NCBI GenBank assembly: GCA_021787735.1
Contig: JAJYLL010000010.1
Coordinates: 1-64,000, forward strand
Length of the DNA: 64,000 bases
Direction: 5' to 3'
DNA from: Acidobacteriota bacterium
Lineage (GTDB): Bacteria; Acidobacteriota; Terriglobia; UBA7540
In this document: in pieces, positions 17,973 through 27,064 of the stretch
How positions within the stretch are numbered: the first letter of the stretch is position 1
How the letters are laid out: each line of letters starts with the position of its first letter
Position numbers and translations under genes: made by a program
Notes under the pieces: generated by a model
The model's input: the letters and a program-made list of their open reading frames with translations, nothing else
The model's database searches: none
Told to the model about the DNA's origin: nothing

Positions 17973-19186
17973 TTATGCTGAGTGAGCAAACCTCCAGCAT
18001 GCCTGTGCAATTGCCCAGTCTTCGCGCGCGGCAACCACCACCACGCGCACTGCAGAATCCGGGCTTGCGATATCGCAATCGACGGGAGATTGAGAATTCT
18101 TCTCCCGATCGACCTTCAGATTGACAAATTCAAAACCGGCACAGGCTTCAGTTCGCACTTCGAGCGAGCCCTCGCCGATTCCACCAGTGAAGGCCAGCGC
18201 ATCCCCCCCGAGCGAAGCAATCATTGCTCCAATGTGCTGCCTCAACCGGTGAATGAAAGTGTCAAAGGCCAGCCGGGCCCGACCGTTTCCATTCGCGATA
18301 GCGGAAAGGATTTGTCGCATATCGCCTGACACGCCTGACACTCCCAACTGGCCGGACTTGCGGTTCAGGAGTTCATCCGACTGGTCAACAGAATACTTTT
18401 CCTCCCGAAGTAGGTGAATGAGAATTCCGGGGTCGATTGAACCGCAGCGGCTGCCCATCATCAATCCTTCAAGCGGCGTGAAGCCCTTCGTCGTGTCAAT
18501 ACGCCGACCTTTACCACGGCAGCCAGCGAACATCCGTGGCCCAGGTGGCAGGTGACGATTCGCAAGGATTCAAGATTTCTCCCAACGATTTGAGAGGTGC
18601 GGGCGGCGCAATACCGATGGCTGATACCGTGGAAACCGTAGCGGCGGATTCCGCGCTCGAACCACGTATATGGACCGGGGTAGATGGTGGCGTGCTTCGG
18701 CATTGTCTGATGAAATGCCGCGTCAAAAACAGCCACTTGCGGCCGGGACTTAAAAATCCGCTGGGCAGTTTCAATCCCGCCGACCCCAGGAGGATTGTGC
18801 TCAGGAGCTAGCACTGACAACCTGTCGATCACCTGCTTCACTTCCGCAGTCACCAGCGTCGGGGCGCAATATTTCTCTCCCCCGTGGACAACGCGGTGGC
18901 CCACAACGTCCACTTCCGCGGGGCTTGCCACGACACGCGCCGGCACCTCCCAGAGCATCCGAAACACGTGTTCGGCGGCCGCAGCCTCGGAGTGGATATC
19001 GAGCCGCTCGTCCATCACCTGCCAGCCCCGGAGCTTTGCCCGGAGTTTCACGTTCCTGAACGGCTCCTCCCATGCAGCGTGTGCTTCCCATGAAGGCACG
19101 GGAGGCGTCTGCGGTAATGGGTCGGTGAATTCGTACAGGCAGCTTTTCAGGCTGCTTGAGCCCGCGTTGAGGATCAGGATTCTCAT
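17973..19186 (-). pseudogene. ackA: acetate kinase, single frameshift
   Basis: The first part (from ATG 19186) has the acetate kinase start ILNAGSSSLK, VVHGGEKY, FDAAFHQTMP and RRYGFHGISHRY, and runs to HLGHGCSLAAV near 18510. The rest is in the -1 frame: RRIDTTKGFTPLEGLMMGSRCGSIDP, GVSGDMR and FTGGIGE, ending at 17973. One missing base around 18505-18515 would restore a normal protein of about 400 residues. The shift site (GTGGTAAAGGTCGG on the coding strand) is not a canonical slippery heptamer, so programmed frameshifting is unlikely. The enzyme converts acetyl-phosphate to acetate plus ATP. It lies between the cytochrome operon and cydAB. Confidence 0.85.
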
Positions 19187-19360
19187 GCGACCTCAAGGCG
19201 TTCCGTTTGGCGGTCCTTCGAGGCTTGACCCGAATAGGGACCGAATCGTTCGAACTACGGTTTAGACAGGAGACTAAAAAGATAAACTAAAACGCAGAAT
19301 ACCACCGGTTGAGAGTATCTGCAAGGCAACGCCTATTCCGAAAAAAGCAACACCCGCAAG

Positions 19361-20821
19361 TTATTGAGACGGCGTTGAGGGCCCGGCCAGACCAAGGTCG
19401 GTCAGAATTTTCGGATTGGCTTCACCCATGGAAAGCAGGTTGTGGCAAACGTTACAATCCTGCGGAACCATTTTGTTGGGATCATTGGCCGCGTGCAGAG
19501 CGCCATGACACCGGAAGCATCCTGGGAAATTCATATGACCAAGGTTGTTGGGATAGGTTCCCCAGTTAACATTCATCTTGGGGAAAACATTCTGCTGATA
19601 CACAGCAACCAACCCCTTTACTGCCCGCGAAACATCTGCGCGCTGCTGGGCAATAACCTGAGGGTATTTCTGGGTGTAAAAAGCAATCAGGCCGGCCGAA
19701 ATCTTCTTGGCGGCCTCCTCCCGGCTGCTGTACTTTTCCTGCAAAAGAACAAGCCCTTCCTTCTTTACATAAGGAAGAGAGGCGGGAATGGAACCATTCG
19801 CCATGGCTTCATCCATAGCATCGCCGGGCAGATGGAAAATATGCGTGGGCTGATTATGACAGTCGATGCAATCCATCACGCGGCCGCTTGCCGGGTTAAC
19901 CGTCTTGGGGTCCGTCTTATCATTTACAAAGAGCGCCTTTTTGCCAGTTTCCGCGTTGCTGTACTCCACCCAGTTCATTTTTTGCCGGGTTGGGTCCGAC
20001 CCATAACGGATGGTGATTCCGGGCCCGACATGCGCGCCATGGATACCACCCTGGCCGTTTCCTCCGCCGATATGCATCAGCAGGACCGTCTTGGTCAAGC
20101 TGTTGGTTTCATCGTCAGCATAATGCGGAATGATAACCAGGCGGTTTCCTTCGAAGCGGGCCGGCCAGTGGCACTGCTCGCAGGTTTGCCGCGCCGGGCG
20201 CAGGTTGGTGACCGGGACGGGAATCGGTCGAGGATAAACGTTGAAGATCGTGGCGAAAACCTGGTAACTTCCAGAGAGCTTGCTCCTGACAAACCATGAC
20301 GCGCCAGGACCGATGTGGCACTCGACGCAGGCAACTCGCGCGTGGGGCGAGTGCTCGTATGCGACATACTCCGGCTGCATGACGGTGTGGCAGGTCTGGC
20401 CGCAGAAAGTCACGCTGTCCATGTAATTGACGCCGGAATAGAGAAGTTGAGCGCCGATAATCAGGTTGACCACAGTCGTCACGCCAACAAAAAACAGAAG
20501 ACGGCGCAACTCAGCATTCTTAAAATCCAGCGGTGGAAAGGTTGAAGGATAGATGCCCTTGTTCCGCTCGCGGCGCGACCGAAGAGAAATACCGACCGGA
20601 ATCAGAATGAGGCCGCCAAAAATGATCGTGGGCAAACCCATGAAGGTCAGGATTCCAGCATATGGATTGTCCGTAAAACCACGCAGGATGATGGGCAGGA
20701 GGGTAATCCAGAGAACGGCGCCCGTAGTAACCAGCACAACTCCAACAAGGCTTATCCAATTCCCGGAAAGATGTACGTAAGGTGAAAGCCATTTCCTCCA
20801 CCCATTAGCTTGATTTGCCAT
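19361..20821 (-). CDS. NapC/NirT-like membrane-anchored multiheme c-type cytochrome
   Basis: About 486 residues from the ATG at 20821, with AAGGAAAC just upstream; the longer frame begins with TTG inside the ribosome site. Three hydrophobic helices near residues 20-130 anchor it. The periplasmic part has one C-x3-C-H site (CGQTCH) and five C-x2-C-H sites (CVECH, CEQCH, CIDCH, CFRCH, CNVCH), six haems in total. HTVMQPE after the first site resembles the NrfH/NapC quinol-oxidation haem, where Met may be a ligand. Its likely role is to oxidise membrane quinol and pass electrons to periplasmic cytochromes. It is the last cytochrome gene in the leftward operon. Confidence 0.88.
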   Translation of the reverse strand: MANQANGWRKWLSPYVHLSGNWISLVGVVLVTTGAVLWITLLPIILRGFTDNPYAGILTFMGLPTIIFGGLILIPVGISLRSRRERNKGIYPSTFPPLDFKNAELRRLLFFVGVTTVVNLIIGAQLLYSGVNYMDSVTFCGQTCHTVMQPEYVAYEHSPHARVACVECHIGPGASWFVRSKLSGSYQVFATIFNVYPRPIPVPVTNLRPARQTCEQCHWPARFEGNRLVIIPHYADDETNSLTKTVLLMHIGGGNGQGGIHGAHVGPGITIRYGSDPTRQKMNWVEYSNAETGKKALFVNDKTDPKTVNPASGRVMDCIDCHNQPTHIFHLPGDAMDEAMANGSIPASLPYVKKEGLVLLQEKYSSREEAAKKISAGLIAFYTQKYPQVIAQQRADVSRAVKGLVAVYQQNVFPKMNVNWGTYPNNLGHMNFPGCFRCHGALHAANDPNKMVPQDCNVCHNLLSMGEANPKILTDLGLAGPSTPSQ

Positions 20822-20842
20822 CCGTTTCCTTATCCTCCTCAA

Positions 20843-21436
20843 ACTGCTTCGGGCCGCTTCCCCTCAAGCTTCCGTTTTCACGAAGCTGCGATTTCCCTGC
20901 AGCCCCTCAGCACTTCATATAGCGTGATATACCGCAGTTCCAACCAATCACTTTCCACGTTGCATTTGTCAGCCAGGCAAATGCCGTCAAACGTTTATCA
21001 GCGGCGCAAGTGACTATGGCTAGCAGCACCACGCCTAGATCGGGCCGCTCTCAGAACGTGTCCGTCACCTTCCGGCTTGTCCTCGCCCCACTCGCCATCG
21101 GAAGGGGTGACAAGATTGAAAGCCTTGCCACAGGGCGAAGCATCGTTACTGTCGGCGAACCAAGCAGTTCCTGTCTCCTAGAATTGGGAATCCCCGAGCA
21201 AGGCGGCACTGTCGGGAAAAAAGGATCGTACAGTCCCGGCGCGACAAACATTCCGACTGGAAGCCCCGAGCACGGCAACTATTGGGCGGTCGATTTAGGG
21301 ACACGCCGACTCTGCGTTCCAGCGTATTCAAGTTCCATGCCAAATCTGATGACGGGAACCTATTCTTCCCTGCCGACGCTCTGAAACACTGCTACACCGT
21401 GCACGTCCTAAGCTGTCGTTTCCAGGAACTGCAGAC
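20843..21436. other. gap inside the cytochrome operon without a confident gene
   Basis: A plus-strand frame at 21016-21384 contains a stretch faintly like a PilZ domain (VSVTFRLVLAP and GNYWAVDL), but it lacks the RxxxR and DxSxxG motifs and has no ribosome site. The minus frame is no better. I see no terminator or promoter I would defend. It may be the remains of a decayed gene. Confidence 0.25.
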
Positions 21437-21718
21437 TTATCCTGGCAGCTTGGCGCCTTGCTGCCAAATGTAATACAGATACATCGCGCCTATAACCAAC
21501 CCATAAACTATGACGACCGTGGTCAAAATCTTACCCCAGCGCTCCACGGCTTCCAGTCTATGGCTGAGCTTAGCCTGGGCGGCGACCTGTGGTGCATCGC
21601 CGTCCAGTACATGTATTGACTCGTCTTCGTGGCTGGCCATCATGTTGCGGTAGATTGCCAGCACACCGACCAACACTACCAGAGGTATCCACGTTGCAAG
21701 ATACAAAGTCAGGTGCAT
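21437..21718 (-). CDS. small two-helix membrane protein of the cytochrome operon
   Basis: 93 residues from the ATG at 21718, which has GGGAGG 7 nt upstream. One membrane helix is at the N-terminus (YLATWIPLVVLVGVLAIY), followed by a polar, acidic middle and a second helix near the C-terminus (VVIVYGLVIGAMYLYYIW). There are no cysteines or haem motifs. I do not recognise the family. It is located between cytochrome genes, so it may be an assembly factor or membrane partner of the multiheme complex. Confidence 0.7.
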   Translation of the reverse strand: MHLTLYLATWIPLVVLVGVLAIYRNMMASHEDESIHVLDGDAPQVAAQAKLSHRLEAVERWGKILTTVVIVYGLVIGAMYLYYIWQQGAKLPG

Positions 21719-21784
21719 ACCAGCCTCCCATAGCGAATCCTGCGGACTGCAAGGCCGCATCGAATTCAGGGATAGCTGCTTCCC

Positions 21785-22003
21785 TTACTTCTTTTCGGCC
21801 TCACAAGCCTTCAAAGACTTCTTCTTTGAATAGCATTTACCAACGGCGTTCAAGTCCTTCTGGCCCATCTTCACATGGCACGTGGTGCAGGCCACCTTTT
21901 CCTTCTTGGCGATCTGCATATTACCAAAGGAGGAGAGGGAAGCAAGAGAAATAGTAACACCCAGTGCGGTACAGAATACAACTACCTTCATGATTTTGCC
22001 CAT
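21785..22003 (-). CDS. small monoheme c-type cytochrome
   Basis: 72 residues. An N-terminal signal peptide (MGKIMKVVVFCTALGVTISLASL) is followed by one haem-attachment site CTTCH near residues 39-43 and a Lys-rich tail with two further Cys. GGAGGT precedes the ATG. It probably is a periplasmic electron carrier in the decaheme pathway. The downstream cysteines (GKCYS, LKACEA) could form a disulfide. Confidence 0.8.
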   Translation of the reverse strand: MGKIMKVVVFCTALGVTISLASLSSFGNMQIAKKEKVACTTCHVKMGQKDLNAVGKCYSKKKSLKACEAEKK

Positions 22004-22056
22004 ATTCGTTACCTCCAGACTCGTCGGTCACTTTACAGCTTTCAATTTATCTGCTA

Positions 22057-22404
22057 CTACTTCTTTCCACCCAGGTGGCGAATGTACGCAACTAGACCAC
22101 TGATATCTTCCTTGCTGAGTTGGCTGCCATAACCTGGCATCATTCCCTTGCCTTTGGTAATAAATGCGTCAAGCTCAGCGTCGGACTTGGACTGCACAGC
22201 CTTTGAACGCAGATCGGGAACCTTCATGCTCTTCCCCATCGGACTGTCCCCACTCCCATTCTTTGCGTGGCACATCGCACACTTAGCATCGAAAGTGGGT
22301 GCGGCATCCTTTGCCTGGGCTTTGAAGGCTGGCATCATCAGCCATACAGCAGCCAAAAAAGTTGCGCAGACTGCAAGTGCTACAGTGTTAAGGGCCTTGT
22401 TCAT
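22057..22404 (-). CDS. class I c-type cytochrome, single haem
   Basis: 115 residues: signal peptide (ending AQA), then CAMCH and a distal Met in GMMPGYG, followed by a C-terminal amphipathic helix (LSKEDISGLVAYIRHL). This is the standard His/Met cytochrome c fold (cytochrome c6/c555-like). AAGGAGG lies before the ATG. It likely shuttles electrons in the periplasm between the membrane-anchored multiheme protein, the decaheme protein or an oxidase. Confidence 0.88.
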   Translation of the reverse strand: MNKALNTVALAVCATFLAAVWLMMPAFKAQAKDAAPTFDAKCAMCHAKNGSGDSPMGKSMKVPDLRSKAVQSKSDAELDAFITKGKGMMPGYGSQLSKEDISGLVAYIRHLGGKK

Positions 22405-22504
22405 TATAACTTCCTCCTTGTTGTGTATTTTTCTACAAAGTTCCTTATTGAGAATGATCGCTCGTTTCTAGCGGGATTTCAACGAATGCCCACCCTTCAC
22501 CGTG

Positions 22505-24496
22505 CTAGAAGTCACGAGTCCAGCGGATCATTAAAATGTTCGCGCTGAAATTATTGGCGCTGATGGGAAAAAGTTCTTGGGCATAATACGTACGCTGCAG
22601 ATCCACCGACAGCCGACCTGCCCTTGGAATATTGAAATACACTGTGCCGGTCCCTAGCGGCCAAGTCAGCGGTCCGTAAACCGGGGAAATTCCGCCCTCC
22701 TCACCAAGGCCAGTAGTGCGGACAAAATTCCCGGTAAAGCGGATGCCGAAGTATTTGACCGGCTCGGCGGCAAGACCCGCCTGCCACACCCGGTTCAGCG
22801 CCTGGTCACGGAGGGCGAACGATGTCCCTGGCACAGCAACGCCACGCTGGTAGGCGATTATTCCGGTAGCAAGTTCGTTGTCGTAGGTAAAACCTCCAAA
22901 CAGCGAATACTTCGGATTAATCGTGTATGTCAGCATGGTGGAGTTTGACTGCACTTTGCCCTGATACTGGGTCGCCAACAGCCTTTGACTAACTAGAAAC
23001 AGTTCGTCACTCAGCGTGAGCTTATCGCTAATGTGGAAGTTCCCAACCAAACGTCCCGTTGTATTCGTGTGGGGCGTCAAAGCAGTATAGGAAGCCCCAT
23101 TGTTGTAAGTCCGGATCTCGCCGCGGATATCAAACCGCTTTAAGGGCCGGTAGAAGGCGCTCAGAGCCGGCGACACAGCGTGGTTCCTGATACTGCGGGC
23201 AGGATCCGCTTCGCCGTCCTCCAGAACCTCGACATCGGACTTGTAGAAAGTGACACCGGGGCTGATCACCAGGTTGTTGAGGGGCGTAAAGATCATTTTA
23301 AAGGCCCCTTCGTGCAAGCCGAACTTCCAGTCACTGGAGTACTTATCACTGGCGGGCGTTGTTCCGTTGAACAGGCTGCTAAATATTCCCGTGGTGTTCG
23401 TGGTGAACCGGCTGTAACGGTAATCGAGGTCGATATCCCACCAGGGCTTGACGTGAATAGTGAAACCCTGCTCAGCAATGTTGTTGGGCTCACTGACCGT
23501 TGCCCTGCCGGTTTGACTGACAGAATAAGGGTTTGGCGGGTTGACACCGCTGAATGATTGGTCGAAGGCTGCGGGACCACTGTAACGGTAAAAGATGTAG
23601 CTGCCGCGCACATCCAGCCAATCATACGGTTTGCCGTTGTAAGAGAATTCACTGACCGGAGTTGTCAGCCTGCGGTAGTCACTCCACGAGGCAGCATTGA
23701 GAGGTGCGCCTTTAGTCTGGGCAATGGAAAGTTCACCGGGAGAGGCGACGTTAAGAGTAATGTTGTCATCGAAGGTCTGGTAGCCCACATTGTAGTGGAA
23801 GTTCCACTGGCGCCAGGTGTAATCGATGCCGCCTGTAATGCGGTTGGTATTGTCGAAAGTGGGTGCGTACAACGAATAGGCATTTGCACGAGCATAACCA
23901 CCCCAGCTACCCGGCGAGCCCAGAAAGTCCGGCGAGAATGTTGTGAACGTCGGACCTGTGAAAGACGTCCGGTAGTACTGGAAGTTAAAGCGCAAGTTGT
24001 TAGTGGCATGCACGGTAAGGTCAACTGAACCGATCTTGCGTACGGTGGACCAATCATGGTTGTCGGTGAGCCCTGGAACGTTGAGCGTCGGCAGAATGAC
24101 GCCGTCGTTCTGGTTCCAGTAGAAATATGACTGGCTCCAATTCACGCGAAGGTCATAGACCTTGGCCTTGGACAGCGTAAGCTGAGCGCCAGGATATGGA
24201 TCGCCGCCCATGCCGCTCATGGTAAGTGAGAAGTCGTTAGCAAACGCATTGGTATCGTTGTTGTGGCCGAAGATGCTGAAATCCATCAGCCGCGGCCCGC
24301 TCTTGAGGTTATAAAGCTCCTCGAACATGGGCTCATAACCTTTGACATCGGTAAACCGATAGCCCATGCTGGCCGATCCTTGGACCCCGAAACCTCCCCA
24401 TTGCAATGAAGGCTCGCTCTGGTCCTGCGCCTTGAGCGCAGGCAAACTCACCAGGAAAACTACCATCAAGATGAACAGACTACGTGGGATTTTCAC
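22505..24496 (-). CDS. outer-membrane beta-barrel of a porin-cytochrome conduit (MtrB-like)
   Basis: 663 residues from a GTG at 24496 with AGGAGG 7 nt upstream. A cleavable signal peptide (ending LKA) precedes a body of alternating aromatic/hydrophobic strands and ends in the aromatic-rich strand NILMIRWTRDF, with a C-terminal Phe as in outer-membrane proteins. Low similarity is expected for this family; the call relies on length, barrel pattern and the position 10 bp downstream of a decaheme cytochrome gene, as in mtrA-mtrB and pioA-pioB. The N-terminal CxxC of Shewanella MtrB is absent. It is expected to sheath the decaheme protein across the outer membrane. Confidence 0.75.
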   Translation of the reverse strand: MKIPRSLFILMVVFLVSLPALKAQDQSEPSLQWGGFGVQGSASMGYRFTDVKGYEPMFEELYNLKSGPRLMDFSIFGHNNDTNAFANDFSLTMSGMGGDPYPGAQLTLSKAKVYDLRVNWSQSYFYWNQNDGVILPTLNVPGLTDNHDWSTVRKIGSVDLTVHATNNLRFNFQYYRTSFTGPTFTTFSPDFLGSPGSWGGYARANAYSLYAPTFDNTNRITGGIDYTWRQWNFHYNVGYQTFDDNITLNVASPGELSIAQTKGAPLNAASWSDYRRLTTPVSEFSYNGKPYDWLDVRGSYIFYRYSGPAAFDQSFSGVNPPNPYSVSQTGRATVSEPNNIAEQGFTIHVKPWWDIDLDYRYSRFTTNTTGIFSSLFNGTTPASDKYSSDWKFGLHEGAFKMIFTPLNNLVISPGVTFYKSDVEVLEDGEADPARSIRNHAVSPALSAFYRPLKRFDIRGEIRTYNNGASYTALTPHTNTTGRLVGNFHISDKLTLSDELFLVSQRLLATQYQGKVQSNSTMLTYTINPKYSLFGGFTYDNELATGIIAYQRGVAVPGTSFALRDQALNRVWQAGLAAEPVKYFGIRFTGNFVRTTGLGEEGGISPVYGPLTWPLGTGTVYFNIPRAGRLSVDLQRTYYAQELFPISANNFSANILMIRWTRDF

Positions 24497-24506
24497 GCGA
24501 AACCTC

Positions 24507-25580
24507 CTATCTCAAAAGGGTCGGGTCGAAGTTGGATCCATGGATCGCCACATGGCACCGTGTGCAGTCTCCCGAAGTCTGGAACCCCAGTCGGCCATGC
24601 GGCACATTAGCCTGCCCATTGAAACCCGACGTCCCGTGAATGGCGGCATGGCACTGGAGGCACAGCATCCGCTGCTCACGTCGCTTCAACAGGAAATTGT
24701 TCACGCTCCCGTGTGGGGTATGGCACGCGGTGCAGCCTTCCACTCTGACAACGGCGTGTTCATAAACGAATGGTCCGCGCTTTTCAACGTGGCACTTCAC
24801 GCAGCTTTCCCAGTTGGCCTTGGTCAACTGGAAGTGGTTCGATGTGCCGTGAGGGGTGTGGCAGTCCGTACACTTCATAAAACCCTCGGGAACTCGGTGA
24901 TGCTCCGGCAGGGCAAATTGCGCCTGCACGGTGCGATGGCAGCTATAGCAAAGCTCAGGCTGTGGTTTCTTCAACAGCCCGTCCGTCAGCCAGGCGTTCT
25001 CCTCGTTCAGCCGTGGAACTGAGAAAAACTGGCCCTGGGCAGGTTGGAGTTTAGGCTTCCCTGCGTCCGCAACGTCCACCGGGTGGGTAGCATGGCAATC
25101 GATGCAACTGACGCCAGCAGTGGCGTGAACCGAATGGGAGAAAGAGGACTGAGGAGCTCCGGTTTCATGGCATCGCAGGCATCGCTCGGAGTTTTCCTTC
25201 GGACTGCCATCGAACTTAAAAATGAGCTTCATGCCTGCTTCCATCTTTGCAGGGTCGCCGGCGGCTTTCTCTTCAGCCTCCGCATGAGCTTTACCAGGTC
25301 CGTGGCAGCTCTCGCATCCGACACCCACCTTGGCTCCCTGAGGAGCAATATCGGCGTGTGGGGTCTTGTCAAACTGCGCTGCCTCCGCCGAGTGGCAAGC
25401 TTTGCAGGTATCCTCGCCCACGTATTCACCAGGCTGGGCCCCAACGGGAGCCTTCCAGGCAACCGACGGCCCCTTGGGTGGGGCCGGACGCCGCTGAGCG
25501 TGAAGGTATGCCGTTGAGACAAACCCAAACATGCATACGAGGAATGCAGCGCTTACAAAAAAGCCGAGCAGTCGCTTCAT
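24507..25580 (-). CDS. DmsE/MtrA-like decaheme c-type cytochrome
   Basis: About 357 residues from the ATG at 25580 (AGGGGA upstream; the longer frame to 25646 has no ribosome site). A signal peptide precedes ten C-x2-C-H sites in order: CKACH, CESCH, CLRCH, CIDCH, CYSCH, CTDCH, CVKCH, CTACH, CLQCH, CTRCH. Spacing and length match the MtrA/DmsE/PioA family, which forms a haem wire through an outer-membrane barrel. It is the first gene of the leftward operon. Direction of flow (metal reduction or oxidation) cannot be decided. A long leader with tandem CRP/FNR-type sites lies upstream. Confidence 0.92.
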   Translation of the reverse strand: MKRLLGFFVSAAFLVCMFGFVSTAYLHAQRRPAPPKGPSVAWKAPVGAQPGEYVGEDTCKACHSAEAAQFDKTPHADIAPQGAKVGVGCESCHGPGKAHAEAEEKAAGDPAKMEAGMKLIFKFDGSPKENSERCLRCHETGAPQSSFSHSVHATAGVSCIDCHATHPVDVADAGKPKLQPAQGQFFSVPRLNEENAWLTDGLLKKPQPELCYSCHRTVQAQFALPEHHRVPEGFMKCTDCHTPHGTSNHFQLTKANWESCVKCHVEKRGPFVYEHAVVRVEGCTACHTPHGSVNNFLLKRREQRMLCLQCHAAIHGTSGFNGQANVPHGRLGFQTSGDCTRCHVAIHGSNFDPTLLR

Positions 25581-25857
25581 TTCGCTGTCCCCTTTTCCGC
25601 ATTCGTTAACCATAAAACTCCTCTTCCTGCACAAACTGGACTCCACAAATAAGCAACTATACTCTTAACAATTTCGCCGGATCAGCTTCTCGATGTCGTC
25701 GCTCGCCCGCCCGCAAGAACAGGTGGCAACTGCCAGCAGGATGGCATGGCAGCCATCCATTGCCCTTGTGTTGAGTTACATAAAATCTGTTCCTGCCAGC
25801 TTCCGGGAACCCTACCATTTATTCCCTTATTCCCTGCGACATCGGCCTGATGCTCAG

Positions 25858-25929
25858 GTAAATATTTCTACCAGCCCCCGCTCACAGGAGCAGTGAGCTT
25901 GCTCACGCCTGCTTGTGACCATAATCACA
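25858..25929 (-). promoter_or_regulatory. tandem CRP/FNR-type sites and promoter of the electron-conduit operon
   Basis: Perfect TGTGACCATAATCACA (25914-25929, centre 25921.5) and AGTGAGCTTGCTCACG (25892-25907, centre 25899.5), 22 bp apart. Reading leftward, TAGAAA (25870 down to 25865) starts 29.5 bp from the nearer centre, so the predicted start is 25858, with a 278-nt leader before the decaheme gene. Confidence 0.7.
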
Positions 25930-26419
25930 GAGGCAAGTGTCACTTGATAAACGGCCTGTCGCTACAGAAAATTCTGAAGCAATTACACCGATTGAACGCA
26001 AACAATGGTAGGCCGTACAAGCACAGTGGTTCTTGTAGGATAGACGCGCTCAAACCATTTTAGCAGCTGCGATTTCGCGGTCAAAAACACTCCCTTGCCG
26101 GGTCTTGCAGGGAACTTCCAAGGGTTGTTTAAGGAGACATTCCGGTACACCAAATTGGAAGGCTATTGGAAAGTTCTAACAATTCGGACTGACGCAATTC
26201 GCTTAACAGAGTGCTTGCAAAACAGGCAATGTGTTTCGAAACTTCAAGTTTTGTTCCCAGGAAGGGTACCTTGTCCACCCGTGAAATAATCCCAGGGACA
26301 CAATCAGTTTCCAGAATGCCTGATGCGTGCAAACCCAACGTTGATGTGCAAATGGAAGGCTCGCGTAGATAACGATTCAAGGGACGGCCGTAGTCATTCG
26401 CGCCCACGGCAGCGAAGAG
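25930..26419. other. gene-free stretch upstream of the electron-conduit operon
   Basis: No protein-like frame. CAAGTG-T-CACTTG, a short palindrome, lies at 25934-25946 next to the activator sites. I see nothing else. Confidence 0.35.
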
Positions 26420-26791
26420 CTAAGCGGACCGCTGAGATTCGATTCGCCTGATGGTGTTCTGAAGCCAGACCTTAACCACCTCTTGCATGGCGGCCAGGTT
26501 CCCTATTATTTCCATCTCCTCTAAAGTGTGCCCGGCGGAGTCAAGCGGGATGTGGTAGCAGGGCATGGCAGACACGCGATCTCCCTCAGGCACGAATTCC
26601 ATCAAAGGGCATCCGCCGCAGGGATGAACCCTGTACGGATAGCCATAGTTCAGGCAAATGGGAGAATCCGCAAACATCTCTGTCGTCGCTGTCGCCTGCA
26701 CGCCACGCTTGCCCACGGCCCCGTAGCCACCCTTTTCGATGAATTCCAATTCTCCCTTCAGAATTTCCAGAATATCCTGCTCATTCGACAT
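26420..26791 (-). CDS. small Cys-rich protein of unknown function
   Basis: 123 residues from the ATG at 26791; AAGGGGGA lies 7 nt upstream, better placed than for the ATG two codons earlier. The middle holds C-x11-C-G-G-C and a later C-Y-H (residues about 45-85: SPICLNYGYPYRVHPCGGCP, then MPCYHI), enough ligands for a metal or Fe-S site. Flanks are helical. I do not recognise the family. It has its own CRP/FNR-type promoter and lies beside the electron-conduit operon, so a redox or low-oxygen role is plausible but unproven. Confidence 0.7.
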   Translation of the reverse strand: MSNEQDILEILKGELEFIEKGGYGAVGKRGVQATATTEMFADSPICLNYGYPYRVHPCGGCPLMEFVPEGDRVSAMPCYHIPLDSAGHTLEEMEIIGNLAAMQEVVKVWLQNTIRRIESQRSA

Positions 26792-26850
26792 GGCCATTCC
26801 CCCTTGAGGCACTTCTATTGGCAATCCATTTACCCCATTAGTTCCCTCTA

Positions 26851-26900
26851 AATGCGAAGCCTAGGACGCTTTCAAGTCCCAATCTGTGATGCAGGTCACA
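26851..26900 (-). promoter_or_regulatory. CRP/FNR-type class II promoter for the Cys-rich gene
   Basis: Perfect TGTGATGCAGGTCACA (26885-26900, centre 26892.5). Reading leftward, TAGGCT (26863 down to 26858) starts 29.5 bp away. The predicted start is 26851, 60 nt before the ATG at 26791. Confidence 0.7.
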
Positions 26901-27002
26901 TTCGGATGTGATAAGTGAGCGTTTTGGCAGAATGCTAAACAAGAGAGGATTCAACGCCCCATTCATGACTCTGAATCGTACTAAACCCGCCAAGCCTAGC
27001 CG

Positions 27003-27048
27003 AAAAAACAAAAGCTGGGCCACCTCTCATCGTGAGAAACGGCCCAGC
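27003..27048 (-). terminator. Rho-independent terminator
   Basis: On the minus strand GCTGGGCC (27048-27041) pairs with GGCCCAGC (27021-27014) around a 19-nt loop, and TTTTGTTTTTT follows. It ends the remnant reading frame at 27065-27337. Confidence 0.75.
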
Positions 27049-27064
27049 CAATAACCGGCGCTGG

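Noticed and set aside
18500-18520. Programmed -1 frameshift in acetate kinase
   Set aside because: The site lacks an X-XXY-YYZ heptamer and a following hairpin; acetate kinase is not known to use frameshifting.
20843-21436. Possible PilZ-like gene on the plus strand (21016-21384)
   Set aside because: Only two short stretches resemble PilZ; the c-di-GMP motifs and a ribosome site are missing.
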